Origin: Favolaschia claudopus
Lineage: Eukaryota > Basidiomycota > Agaricomycetes > Agaricales > Mycenaceae
Length of the DNA stretch: 64,000 bases
NCBI GenBank assembly: GCA_037176885.1
Contig: JAWWNJ010000011.1
Coordinates: 806,001 to 870,000 of the forward strand
Direction of reading: 5' to 3'
Shown one piece after another: positions 22,775 through 33,066 of this stretch. The notes below the pieces were generated by a model. It had not been told where the DNA came from. It made no database searches and saw nothing but the letters and a program-made list of their open reading frames with translations. The number at the start of each line of letters is the position of its first letter. The stretch's first letter is position 1. A program made the translations under genes and the position numbers.

Positions 22775-23662
22775 ATGGCCGACGTCAGCGACCCCGCCAT
22801 CGACGAGGGTGCATCTTCACTTCCTGTCACTTTGATCACGTCGCTTACGCTCGGCGCAACTCGCAGCTTATCAGGATGTGCGCTCCGACAAAACTGACAC
22901 CAACTGGCTTTTGCTAGACTACGAGGTGCGCGCGCCCGGCCAATGGACGCGGATTTTGATTCTGTGCTTTATTGGATCTGCATCAACAGTTGTGGAATTG
23001 AGAAGAGATTGTACTCTTCCACCGATGCTCATCTCGATTTCTCCGGCGTTCTGGTATTGTCGACAATGGAAACTGAAACGAGTTTTTCCTTCCTTTCCAG
23101 AGCGACCGATCGGACACACTCAAGCTCACTTCGACGGGGAAAGGCGGGCTTGCCGAGCTGCGTGAAATTCTCGATGAAGGCAAAGCGTCCTATGCCTACG
23201 TGCGTGTAGCATATTCCAACGACAAGGAGTCAACCCGGGAGAAGTTTATACTCGTGGTGTGTAACTTACTTCCCTTCGGTATCGGATTGGAATTGAAGTA
23301 ATCATACACGCAGACATGGATAGGCCCGCATTGTAAAATCATGAGAAAGGCAAAGGCGCGTTCTGCTCAATACACTTGTCTTCTTCGCGTGCTGATTCTC
23401 ATCCCGGTTCTCTTTGTGTTGTCTTGCTTGTGCCGCCACATATCATGTTTATTCAGATTGGTGTACACACGTCCGACGTTAAGAGTGCCCTGCGAGTCTA
23501 CTCAATCGAGGTCGCTGCTCGAGAAAAAGACGATCTAAATGAGGATCCCATCGTCATACGTCTTCGAAAGGTACGATATGACTTCCCTCTTCCTTCCGCG
23601 ATTCTGTCTTGCTCACCCAATTTTTCGCATAGGCCGGGGGCGCAAGTTACGACGGGGTCTAA
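22775..23662 (+). CDS. Coactosin-like ADF-homology actin-binding protein
   Basis: ADF/cofilin-fold protein of the coactosin family, which binds F-actin in the cytoplasm. Exon 1 (22775-22808) reads MADVSDPAIDE; exon 2 starts at 22867 with AYQDVRSDKTDTNWLLLDYE; the next gives SDTLKLTSTGKGGLAELREI, GKASYAYVRVAYSNDKEST and REKFILV; then TWIGPHCKIMRKAK, GVHTSDVKSALRVYSIEVAA, DDLNEDPIVIRLRK and AGGASYDGV before TAA at 23662. The length (about 140 residues) and the C-terminal KAGGASYDGV fit the family. The intron at 23356-23456 appears to begin with GC rather than GT. Confidence 0.9.
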
Positions 23663-24238
23663 GCATCGGCATCGGCCGCCCTTCCTTGGCCTCACCTGGT
23701 CACTCGTTTTCGACATTCCACGGCGCGGGATCGATTCACTGGGCTACATGTCAGTCGGATATCTCCGTCGCCGTTCGCACAACCTTCTTTGTACAGCAGT
23801 TTCTTGGAATAAATTAAGCATATATACAAAGCTCACACGCCGTTTCGTGGTGTCTGGAAGATACCGTCGATTCGATCCTCACTCCAATGCAAATGGAGAG
23901 GCCGTCGTTTTACGCCTCGTATGAACCCCCAGAAGGTCTTTAGACTCTAAATGCTAATACCTTGAGCATCCTTTTAGAAGAGAAGGGTGCGCCGATCACT
24001 GAATACGAATGGATGCATACAGCGAACACACCCTCAATTGTCATTCGGGAGGGTCAAGTAGCTTTCTATACTTCTAACGCCACAACAATTTACATTCTAC
24101 TTCGACCGCCGACGCCACCTCAAAAATTGTCAGCGTCACAAGGCAACAAATCCGACCCTTGCACATCCTGCTGTTCGAATACGTTTTCGTCCCCTCGATG
24201 TACTCACAGATTCAGAATTTCACGTACAGGCTGCAGAA
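23663..24238. other. Intergenic between convergent genes, weak plus-strand coding signal
   Basis: Between coactosin and the SSAT-like gene. On the plus strand from about 23889 a frame reads MQMERPSFYASYEPPE and, across a plausible intron (GTCTTT...TTTTAG), EEKGAPITEYEWMHTANTPS. It matches no family I know and runs into the opposite-strand gene. It could be a small unannotated gene or 3'-UTR sequence; confidence in a gene is low. Confidence 0.25.
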
Positions 24239-25136
24239 TCAGTCGGACTTGAGGGCAAACTTCTCGAGGCTGGCGATACCTTCCTCATCAAGGCGCATGC
24301 CAACCCATTCGCTCATCTGGGTGGCGCGGAGGGTGTTTTCGTAGAAAGCGATGGAGGGGGCGTTCCACTGGGGTGCTTTTGAATTAGTTTTGTATTGGTG
24401 TAGATGAGAAGAGATGCAACCTTAAGAACGGACCAGTCCAGGCGAGCGCAGTTCTACAAAGGAATAGATCGGTAGCGGTTAGCTCAGCTATATGATTGCA
24501 TGGGAAAAGAGAGGGTTGTGCACCCACCCTTTCACGAGCGACTCTTCCGAGGGCGCCGAAGAGCGCCTTGCCGAGCCCGGTGTTTCGACTTTCGGGGGAC
24601 ACATAGAGGTCTTCGAGCTTAAAGACATGCAACATCGGAGACTGAGGGAGCAAAACAATCGGGAATGGTGTACATACATAAAGCCCTGGTCGGCCAGTCC
24701 ACGTCGAATAATTGAAGAAGTACAGCGCGAGGCCGACCGGCTTCTTAGCCTCAGCGGAGGGAAACGCGAGGAGCGCATGAGCGTAGGGTGTTTCGCCGAA
24801 CAGATTTTTCCGGAGCTGGATGTAAATTTTGTGGACATCAATTTGAGGAGGCGGCAATTGAATGATTTGTGGGTAGAGATCGGACGTACGAGTTCGGGGG
24901 TGGCTTTTACTGCGTCGGGTTCCTTTTCGTATACGGCCTGGGATGAAGAAGGTATTACAATCGATCGTTCATCGCGGACCTGGGGTACGCGGGGAGTTCA
25001 CGCACTAGATCTATGATGAGTTGCAGGATATCGTCCTGGTCCCCATAGATCAGAGTTAGCGGATACGGACTGGGAGTCTTGGGAGACATACCGCATCCTC
25101 TGGGCGAGCAGCGCGGATGACAGGAGGGCTCGACAT
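24239..25136 (-). CDS. SSAT-like diamine/polyamine N-acetyltransferase (GNAT)
   Basis: GNAT enzyme of the spermidine/spermine N1-acetyltransferase type. Exons joined at GT..AG sites read MSSPPVIRAARPEDA, DDILQLIIDL, AVYEKEPDAVKATPEL, LRKNLFGETPYAHALLAFPS, PVGLALYFFNYSTWTGRPGL, LEDLYVSPESRNTGLGKALF (acetyl-CoA loop R-N-T-G-L-G), GALGRVARE, and the last exon WNAPSIAFYENTLRATQMSE to EKFALKSD and TGA at 24239. The family signature FNYSTW, LEDLYV and the NAPSIAFYE helix are all present. Expected to acetylate a polyamine or other small amine in the cytosol. About six introns. Confidence 0.87.
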
Positions 25137-25699
25137 CGTTGCGTCTGTATTTCAAGTTAGGGACTCAGCTAAACGTCGTCTTCGCAATCCTTTGCTATCA
25201 GTGCTACTTACAATACCACTGGCAGTTGCACTGTAACGTCGAGTCACGAACTTTCCGATCTAATGACGGTGGTTGTGGACAAGAGGGAAACAACTTGTGA
25301 TGATTACAATCCAGAATTAAATTCAACCTGAACCTCCTTCCTTCCTTCCGTGACAGCTAACGACGGACACTTGCGATTCGGCGAAGTTCGAGCTCAGACG
25401 GCCCGTTCACGTCCCGTCCCGCTGCCGTCTGAGGCTCTGGGTCTTATGCCGTCTGAATTATATTTCCGCCCTCTCCAGCGCCGGTAGCATTTGTATTTGG
25501 TATTTTCGCGGTGTTTCTTGTGGACAGTGAGGCCGTATCACAAGCCGACTCGGAGAGTCTCCAAATTGAAGGAGAGGGTGGAAGAAAGAGCGCGAAGATT
25601 ATAGGGTTAGGGTTAGGCGCGTTTGCTATTATTGAATTCCGAGGTCTATCAAGTTTTCGTCGACGCCCGTACACCCATCCACCGCGCTCCCTCCACATT
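25137..25699. promoter_or_regulatory. Divergent intergenic region between SSAT-like gene and EGD1
   Basis: About 560 bases between two divergently transcribed genes. It holds a GCCGTCTGA repeat (25424-25456) and the telomere-like box described separately, which lies on the EGD1 side. No gene seen. Confidence 0.5.
25602..25617 (+). promoter_or_regulatory. Telomere-like box (TTAGGG repeats) upstream of NAC-beta
   Basis: TAGGGTTAGGGTTAGG ends 83 bases before the EGD1 ATG. TTAGGG is the fungal telomere unit, and yeast-type Tbf1 or Rap1-like factors bind such boxes in promoters of ribosomal-protein and other translation genes. The motif is plain in the sequence; factor binding is inferred. Confidence 0.6.
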
Positions 25700-26405
25700 A
25701 TGCCTCCACAATTCGACCCCGCAAAGTTGGCCAAGCTCCAGGCCCAGTCTGCAGCTGCTAGAATTGGTGAGGACGGCCTCTGCCGCCGCTCTGGTCGCTG
25801 TAAACGAAACGCTGACGAATGCATCGATTTTATTTTTCTAAATTATCTTGGCGGCAATCTATAGGCGGGAAGGGGACAGTGCGCAGAAAGGTCGTACGGA
25901 AACCCAAGGCATCCACTGTGCAAGACGACAAAAAGCTCCAGGGCGCGCTCAAAAAGCTGAATGTCCAGCCGATTCCGGGTGTCGAAGAGGTCAATATGTT
26001 CCGTGAGGATGGCAATGTGCTGCATTTCACTGCACCTAAAGGTCGGTCGTTTGTTCATTTCATTTCCCGGAGCGCTGCTTTGGTCTCCAAATTTTGGCCT
26101 TGAATGATGAAATGCTGACTTGGCGCATCGGACCCACAGTACATGCCGCCCTCACCGCCAACACTTTCGCCATCTACGGTACCGGGCACGTCAAAGAGCT
26201 TACCGAGCTCGTTCCGGGAATTCTCAACCAGCTCGGTCCCGACTCACTCGCGTCGCTGCGCAAGCTTGCCGAATCGTACCAAGCGATTCAGGGCCAGAAC
26301 CAACGGCCTTCTGGAGGCGCCGCGGAGGAGGAGGACGACGACGACGTGCCGGACCTGGTCGAGAACTTCGACGTCGAGGACGCCACGAAGGCAAGCCTTG
26401 ACTAG
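25700..26405 (+). CDS. EGD1: Nascent polypeptide-associated complex subunit beta (BTF3)
   Basis: Ribosome-associated chaperone subunit that pairs with NAC-alpha at the exit tunnel. Exons 25700-25766, 25865-26041 and 26140-26405 join to 169 residues. The N-terminus [20 protein letters not shown] is followed by the ribosome-binding motif [15 protein letters not shown], then the NAC domain: [58 protein letters not shown] and [17 protein letters not shown]. The acidic tail [16 protein letters not shown] is typical. All motifs of the family are intact. Confidence 0.96.
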
Positions 26406-28887
26406 ACGGACTGGGCTTCAAAAGACGACGCGACGGGCGAGGCGGCCGGGTGTGGGGCAGGCGTCCTCGCCAAGATATTAGTATTGTGGCATCGGCACCC
26501 TTTCTTCGTTGCGCCCATAGCGTCGTTCGTGCATGTAAACATCCCGTTTGCTTTCCCGTCTCACTCACCATCGTGTTATGATCTACTGCCACATTACAGT
26601 ACTCGCATAAATCCATCCAATGCTTTCATGTACAAGTTGCTTTCTTTTTTGGCTTGCATTTGCTGTATTTTGTTGGGCAAGAGGTTCTCGTTCGGCGTGT
26701 GCTGGCATAGTACTTGAATGGGGGCTGTGATGAAGCAATTTCAGAGCGTCGTCAGAACTCGCTGATCAAATTTGATTCAAGGCCACGCTTCATCCATGTT
26801 ACTTGCTGGGTCTTGCTCTGCATTCATCGGCCATGAGATGTTTCCGCTGCTTCTCGTGCTTGTGAGCGCCTATCTCACTGGGTTTTTGCTCGTGTAGACC
26901 TTTCTGCGAACAACTGGCTCCCTACTGGCTACCTTTGGATTATCCAGTTAATCCCTTGAATGTTCCCCGGCCCCCTTGTTGTCCGCATCCTCGCTTGATC
27001 CTGCACCTGCTGTCGCCATACAGTTTGCCTGGCTCTAATTGCAATTATTGCTCGCCCGCACCGTCCTTGTCATGCGTCAACGGAGAGAATCAAGCCGGGC
27101 ATATCAAATGCACTCTTGCCACCGTCCAACTCGTTCTCCAGGGATCCTTTGCCGTCACCCTCAAAAATAGGTAGGAATTAGCGATGCGGTCCCGCAAAAA
27201 GCCACCGCTGAGCCCGGGAACCTGCTTCGAGAACCACCAAGGTCTTCGTCGACGTCGCATGCAAATCGTCGCCTGCTTCTCGTTCTTTCCCTGGTTCTTT
27301 TCAGCGAGGCAAATCTCAAGTTTCAAAGTCGGCCGGCTCCGTCAACCAACAACTAAACGCTCACCTTAATGACCTTGATAATGCGTTGACGGTATGAAAT
27401 TCTCGATGCTCGCAGTCAAGCGACCACGACTGTAAGTCGATTTGCTGGACTCGGCGAAATGATCCCCGTAGAACTCAGTATTCCGGTGTTCATCATCGTC
27501 TCCGCGCTCCGGTCTTGAAACTTACCCGGCAACGAAACCCTCTGAAGAGATGAAAGGGTTTCCTCGATTAGAAGAGGCGTGTTGAAATGTCGGGCGTCTG
27601 GACCGAAGCTTGCAATATGACCAACTTGGGTTTCGCAGCGCTTTCCAAAATGCCCGACACGTTGCAGAATCGATCTCTGGATTGCGGCTGCTCACTCAAT
27701 TATGGGACTTCTCATTAGCCCTTGTTTCTAGGGAAAGCCTCGTTTTTGCATGGAATCCGACGAAGCCTTTGTCAATGCAGAGCATCGCCATTCTATTTTG
27801 CATTCAATTAACGGTCCAGAGCTGACTTCATCCCACTGGAGTCCGGTCAGCGCCACCACTGTGCTCGTGCACCAGCGTCTGAAGCTTCGATTGGCTCGGC
27901 GGACATCGAGAACGCTGTTACTTCCGTTGCAAGGCGCTCCACGTCCCTGGCTGACCCTGTGGCTTGTCTTCAAGGCTAGTCGGAACCGATGTGAAAGTTG
28001 AAAATCTGACCTCTCATGTTTTCTGTCAATGCTGGCAACGACACTCGTTGCTTTTCGTTGCATTTCTTCCCAACAATCTCAATTCTCCGAGTCGCCCGGC
28101 GACACCGAGCCTTAAATATACGTTCCATATCCAGAAAGCAATTTATCGATCTACAGTGGCGCAAAAAGCCGAACTGGTGCTGACTTGACTGCGATCGTCT
28201 TGACTTGCCTGGAACCGCGACTGCACCAATCAATTCCTATTCAGTTACAAAAGACCACGGCCATGCAACTTTTCCCAAGAACTGTAACGCCGATTTGGTC
28301 CAGACTTCGCAGGGCAAGTGAACTGACAGTGTCCGCAATTTACTCGAATTAGTCCACGTTTTCCTTGCCGGTTCGCCCAAGACATGAATCTGCCTTGCTG
28401 CGCAAGACGAAGGATCAAGAATCAGCACTGAGCGCTGCTTTCCGCGCCGTTCCGCCGATCTGCCGTGTGCACTAATCGAAGTCTACTTTCTTGCTCGAAC
28501 CATCATTTTCGAACCTTTCTTCAATGGCCGGCAATTTTTGAGACGCAAATTCTTGGGAAATTCGCGATGGTGGCAGGCGTTGTCAAGTGAATGAATGCTT
28601 CCTCCAAACCATCGATAAATTGTTATGACCTCAGGCGAGAACGTGTTGAGCCCTCGTGCAATTGCGGCGTGTTGATGGACGCCGACCATCGTTGCAGCTA
28701 TTGGGACGAAGAATAGATTTTCAATGGCAAGACGAGTTACAAACAAGCTACGAGTCTAAATAGATCTATGATATCATTACGTCTAGTAGCAGAGCACGGA
28801 ATAACTTGATTGTAATAAGTTGAACCACCGTTGGACGCGATGGCATTTTTAAACTAGGAATAATGAAAGGGAGCAAGTTGACTTCAT
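26406..28887. other. 2.5 kb gene-poor region with coding-like debris
   Basis: No intact gene. On the plus strand around 27230-27400 a frame reads RTTKVFVDVACKSSPASRSF and SVNQQLNAHLNDLDNALT, then loses phase; a different frame continues as YEILDARSQATTTVSRFAGL. Short protein-like pieces with stops recur to about 28.7 kb. This looks like a decayed gene of a family I cannot name. No terminal repeats or transposase motifs were found. Confidence 0.35.
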
Positions 28888-30828
28888 TCACAACGCAAGC
28901 GGGGTGCGTGTATATTTGATGAAGCATGAACCGAGCGGTGGCCGGCATTGGAGAATGTCGTTCCAGTTCGGTGTCGGAGGTGCAATCGGCGCACCGCTCT
29001 TGTCAACCAGAATGTAGTCGAAGCCGAGCAGGAAAAGAGACAAAGTCAACTTGAGTTCAACTTTGGCGAGGCGCGTTCCGAGACACGTAGTTTTGCCTGG
29101 AATAATACAGATGAGCAAGTTTAACATGCGACAAATGCGACGAACTGACCAACACCCCAGCCGACATAGGGTAGCGGCAAATCCACGGTAGAGTCAATTT
29201 CCTTCCTAGAAGGGTCAAAATGCCATGGATCAGGATATATTTCAGGGTCTAGGTGAACGTCGCTAAAGGCTGTGAATCGCAACACGTTCAATAGGTGAAC
29301 ATAGTGAAAAGGCGAGGTAAAAACGCACGATAAACGACGTAGGCACCAGAGGGAATCAGCTTCTCGTTGATATAAACCTCGGGTCCGAGATTTCGTCGCA
29401 TTGCTGTATGGGGCTGGGCAACACGGAGAGTTTCTCGGATAATGGAATCGAGAACAGGGGTTTGCGATTCCCAGATCTCAAGAGGAATTTCGGCTAGGCG
29501 GGAAGAGATACTCGATGTTGTGGCGTCCGAGTGAGCCGATAACAGAGCTTCAACTTCGGTCTGTGCCTTGTGGCGCCATTCCGCGTAGCCTCCTAGATAC
29601 GTGATAATCCAAGACGCTGCAAGGTGCAAAATTAAAGGAAGCGGAGCGGAGATGAGGTATGAAACGTACCAGTTGTCCCCGTTGCCCTTGCGCCGGCGAT
29701 CAGCAGGCCCATGATGAACTAAAGTTAAACAAGTTAAGTAAAAGCGGTCTATCTCATAAAAAAGGAAAGCTAACTCACGCCGACTACGACGAGTTTTTCG
29801 TCTCCGGAATCGATCAACATTTGGAGAGTATCGTTTCTTGAGATTCCGCTTTTTTCGCGAGCGTCGATAGCACGGGAAACGATACCATAAATTTCTTTTG
29901 TCGCCCATAGCTTCTTAATCATGGCCGGTGTTGGAAACCACGGAACAAGAACGGTGGCCGGAGTAGTGCCTGTGTCCAAGCGGTCATAGAGTGTTTTGAG
30001 GCGCGCTACAGTCGAGGCATCATCGGCTATCTCGCAAGAGGAAAGACTTCGGACGGTGGTTTGAAAAATGAGCTATGCTAAGGTTACGATCATCGGAGTG
30101 AGACAGAAAAAGAAGACGGACTTCGTTGATCTGTTGGAAGGGATCAAAAGTACCTGAGGCGCCATAGTTGTCGAAAATTCGCCGAGAATCCTCGAGGATA
30201 GCAGGAATTACTGAGAATGCAGACCGTCGGTGCCAAAAAAAAGCCAGATCAGAAACCCTTACATTCGCTGAGTCGAGCGTTTCTTTGAACCGCGGCCAGG
30301 CGCTTGTGTATCGTAGAGACTCGTTTGGTTTGAACACCCGAGGTCACTCCGCGAACCATGGGAATCTGACGCAAGGGAAGTATAGAAAATAACGAACAGA
30401 GAGCATAAGACGTACGGCTCCTGATAAAATTTTGAAGCCTTCGGTAAGATCGAAGCCTTTCGCATTGAAGAATGCGCGTCGGGCTGATGCTCCGGACAAA
30501 ACGATGACGGTATTCTGACCCTCGTCTGTGAGTAGCGAACATAGAAAAAAACTTGACCACATACGTTCATTAATTGAAACTGAAATGTTGATTGTCCAGT
30601 GATGTGAAAACCCCAGTTCAGAAAGTCATGTCGCTGCCGAAAGAATGGGACAATGGAAAGGAAAGATGGCCCGGGAAGAGAACGAGGGGCTTCGTCCCAT
30701 TCACTGGGCAGAGAGGCAGTAATGAGGACAATGACGAGACAGATTACGATAGCCACAGAAATTTGAGTTGTGAGGCCCGCGGAAAGGAACGCGGATGCGG
30801 CGGCGGGGATACCGATAATGAAGGGCAT
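28888..30828 (-). CDS. Cytochrome P450 monooxygenase
   Basis: Membrane-anchored haem monooxygenase. The N-terminal anchor follows MPFIIGIPAAASAFLSAGLT; a longer start at 30903 adds 25 residues but is less typical. Next comes the proline hinge RSLPGPSFLSIVPFF. Later exons include VIVLSGASARRAFFNAKGFD, FKPNESLRYTSAWPRFKETL, the I-helix region FIMGLLIAGARATGTT, the ExxR motif in SIIRETLRVAQP, FSDVHLDPEIYPDPWHFDPS, and the haem loop YVGWGVGKTTCLGTRLAKVE, with the cysteine ligand restored by an intron (GVG joined to KTTC). The usual Phe of the loop is replaced (VGWGVG). The stop is at 28888. About ten introns. The substrate is unknown; it sits on the same strand as the flavoprotein two genes away. 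Confidence 0.87.
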
Positions 30829-31650
30829 GACCAGCTTCTGGGTAGGCTGGGTAATATAAAGCAAGTTAATCGAGGACACGACAGAGAGGAACTCGGAGTT
30901 CACTCATTTTATAATAGGCAACATGCACCTGCCTGCAACACCCCCAGTTGGTTTCGGAAAATTTGGGGCGAATTCTGGGATAAAATAGATTTTCACTTTT
31001 CCATGCCGCAGTTGTGGCGGACACCTTGTGTCGAATTCGTTGCTCAACGGCAGGGATCTAGAGATGAAAAATGCCGATCCTCTTTAGAAGGCAAGGCTCG
31101 CTTCTTACCCCGGAACCGAAGTTGACAACCCGTCTCAGCGACACGTGGGAAACAAGAAGCTGAGATTTTGAAGGTGGCAGCAGTGCTTACACTTCCTGGA
31201 ACGAGGTGGCGTCATACCTTTCCAGGAGAGACAACATGCAACACATCGCAAAACGCAAATAGACGGTGAGGGGGTTATTCCGTGCCAGTAGTCATTGCGG
31301 TGATAGTTGGTTCGTGTGCGTGAGAAAACGACAAGTTTAGGCGACATCCGTCAAGTTCTACTGAAATAGCTTGATACCTAGGAGGAAAGTCTACAGGCTC
31401 GGAGGAAAATCCATGAGTGACCGTGAAAGTAACAGCGCAGACACGTTTGATTAAATGTTCGTTCTTCTGAGTGGCGTGACGGAGGCATGGTAAACGCGTA
31501 TTGATGGTGAGTAGAGGCGATACGACGCATCGCAAGACCACAATACCACAATAAATGGGTTTCGAGGCCGTCAAAATGCTTCAATGAAATTAATAATTGA
31601 CATACGAATGGAACAGAAACAATTGTCTGCGACCTACCCGATTGCGAGGA
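30829..31650. other. Intergenic, P450 promoter side
   Basis: About 820 bases between the P450 start and the PAQR stop. Minus-strand frames at 31.1-31.6 kb have no motifs. No repeats or RNA genes recognised. Confidence 0.45.
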
Positions 31651-32868
31651 CTAATTGCTTGTAGCGGCACAAATATCTGGCCGGGAGTAAGAGTACCCGA
31701 GAGCCGTAAGAACGCCAACATAATGCGCTAAAGCAGCTGCAACCACGCAACAATGGAAGATTTGATGCGAAGCGAAAAAATAATCAAATTTTCCAGGAGC
31801 GAAACATTCAGGGATTCGCCGTGCGCTACAAAGGCTTCAGATCGCCCAATAACAACGAGTGAGAGAGCAAACACACTAAAGTACCGCTCCTGAGATGTAG
31901 AGCACTGCGGATATCAAGACCCAGACAAAGCCACGGTCAAAAAGCACTTTATGATAGCCTTCAATGAGCAGGCAATGAGTAACAGGCACAACTGCCGCAA
32001 GGCCAAGTCCGATGAAAACAGACGTCCGAGCTACACGATGGGTCGGTTTGGCATACTCCGGGTTTAGAACAATATACGCGGCGCCTGGATGAAGGTTGTC
32101 GAGGTATCAGGCAGTTTTAATTCGAGAGATTACCTGAACCTATGGCTGAAATAGACGCTATATAGAAGATCTGCAAGTGGGGATGACAGAAGAGACCAAA
32201 ATGAAGAGCCGGCCAGAATGAGCCAACGGTAAGCACACAGATTCCGAGGTAGTCGAATGCGTGGCAGCGGACAGCAATCTGATTAAACCATGCAAAGAAC
32301 GTTCGTGACGGCGAGTTCCCAGTATTCGAGAGAAATTTACCGGTTCAGAATGGCATCCACAGGTATGGTAAAAGGCACTAGCCGAAAGGCAGAATATTGC
32401 CGACGACAGAAACACTGCGATTGAGGCCGAGTCTAGCCACGTTGTACCAGGGTATTGTTGGAGAAACGCATCATTGAAGGTGGACAGGAAGTAGGCGAAT
32501 AAGGCAGCCCCCCATAAGTGGGTATGTATGTTGACTGTTTCGTTGTGCAAGTCTAACCCAGTCGTGATAAATCAACCACAAAACCGGCAAGGGGCTGCGA
32601 AGTCGCCCACATGCATAAGTTGAAGTTAGACATCCTCTCCATTGATTCTGTATTCTGGTGTATCGACTTGAATTAAGCACGATGATACAAGGCATTTTTG
32701 AACGTACTGCCGGTAACCGGAAACAATGTACTCGTTATCCTTCTGCCATTCGGGGAGTTCCAAGAATGTGATTGTTTTATGCGTTGGTGAGAAGGTGGCA
32801 GGAAGAGTGGGCTCGTCGGTCGTCGCAGGCGCGGTCCTTCGAGTCTTGCGAATGGAAGACTTTGACAT
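31651..32868 (-). CDS. PAQR family membrane receptor (adiponectin receptor/Izh-like)
   Basis: Seven-helix PAQR (hemolysin III-related) membrane protein; yeast Izh relatives influence zinc and lipid/sterol homeostasis. The N-terminus MSKSSIRKTRRTAPATTDEP leads to ITFLELPEWQKDNEYIVSGY, then WHNETVNIHTHLWGAALF (conserved NxHTH), FCLSASAFYHT with the first metal His, WLDSASIAVFLSS, GLGLAAVVPVTHCLLIEGYH, VLISAVLYISGA, and the last exon FAPGKFDYFFASHQIFHCCV, carrying the two C-terminal metal-binding His (H-x3-H), followed by VVAAALAHYVGVL and a stop at 31651. About seven introns. Function beyond the family is not known. Confidence 0.87.
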
Positions 32869-33066
32869 GGATGGCAGTTGGTGGTGTTTGTCGCGTCACA
32901 ACAGTTGATCTTTCGGATTCGTTCTTGTCCTCTTCTTTCATCATGATCCTCCGCAATTGGAAATTCGCAAAGTGCGCAATGCGCATGAATAAAATCTATG
33001 GATTACACGATACCAGTATATATAAAGGCTACACTAACGAGCTCTGCTGACTCGGAGTCTGAGCGC

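Noticed and set aside
25602..25617. Interstitial telomere or chromosome end
   Set aside because: Fewer than three TTAGGG units, placed at promoter distance from EGD1, and flanked by ordinary genes; better read as a telo-box.
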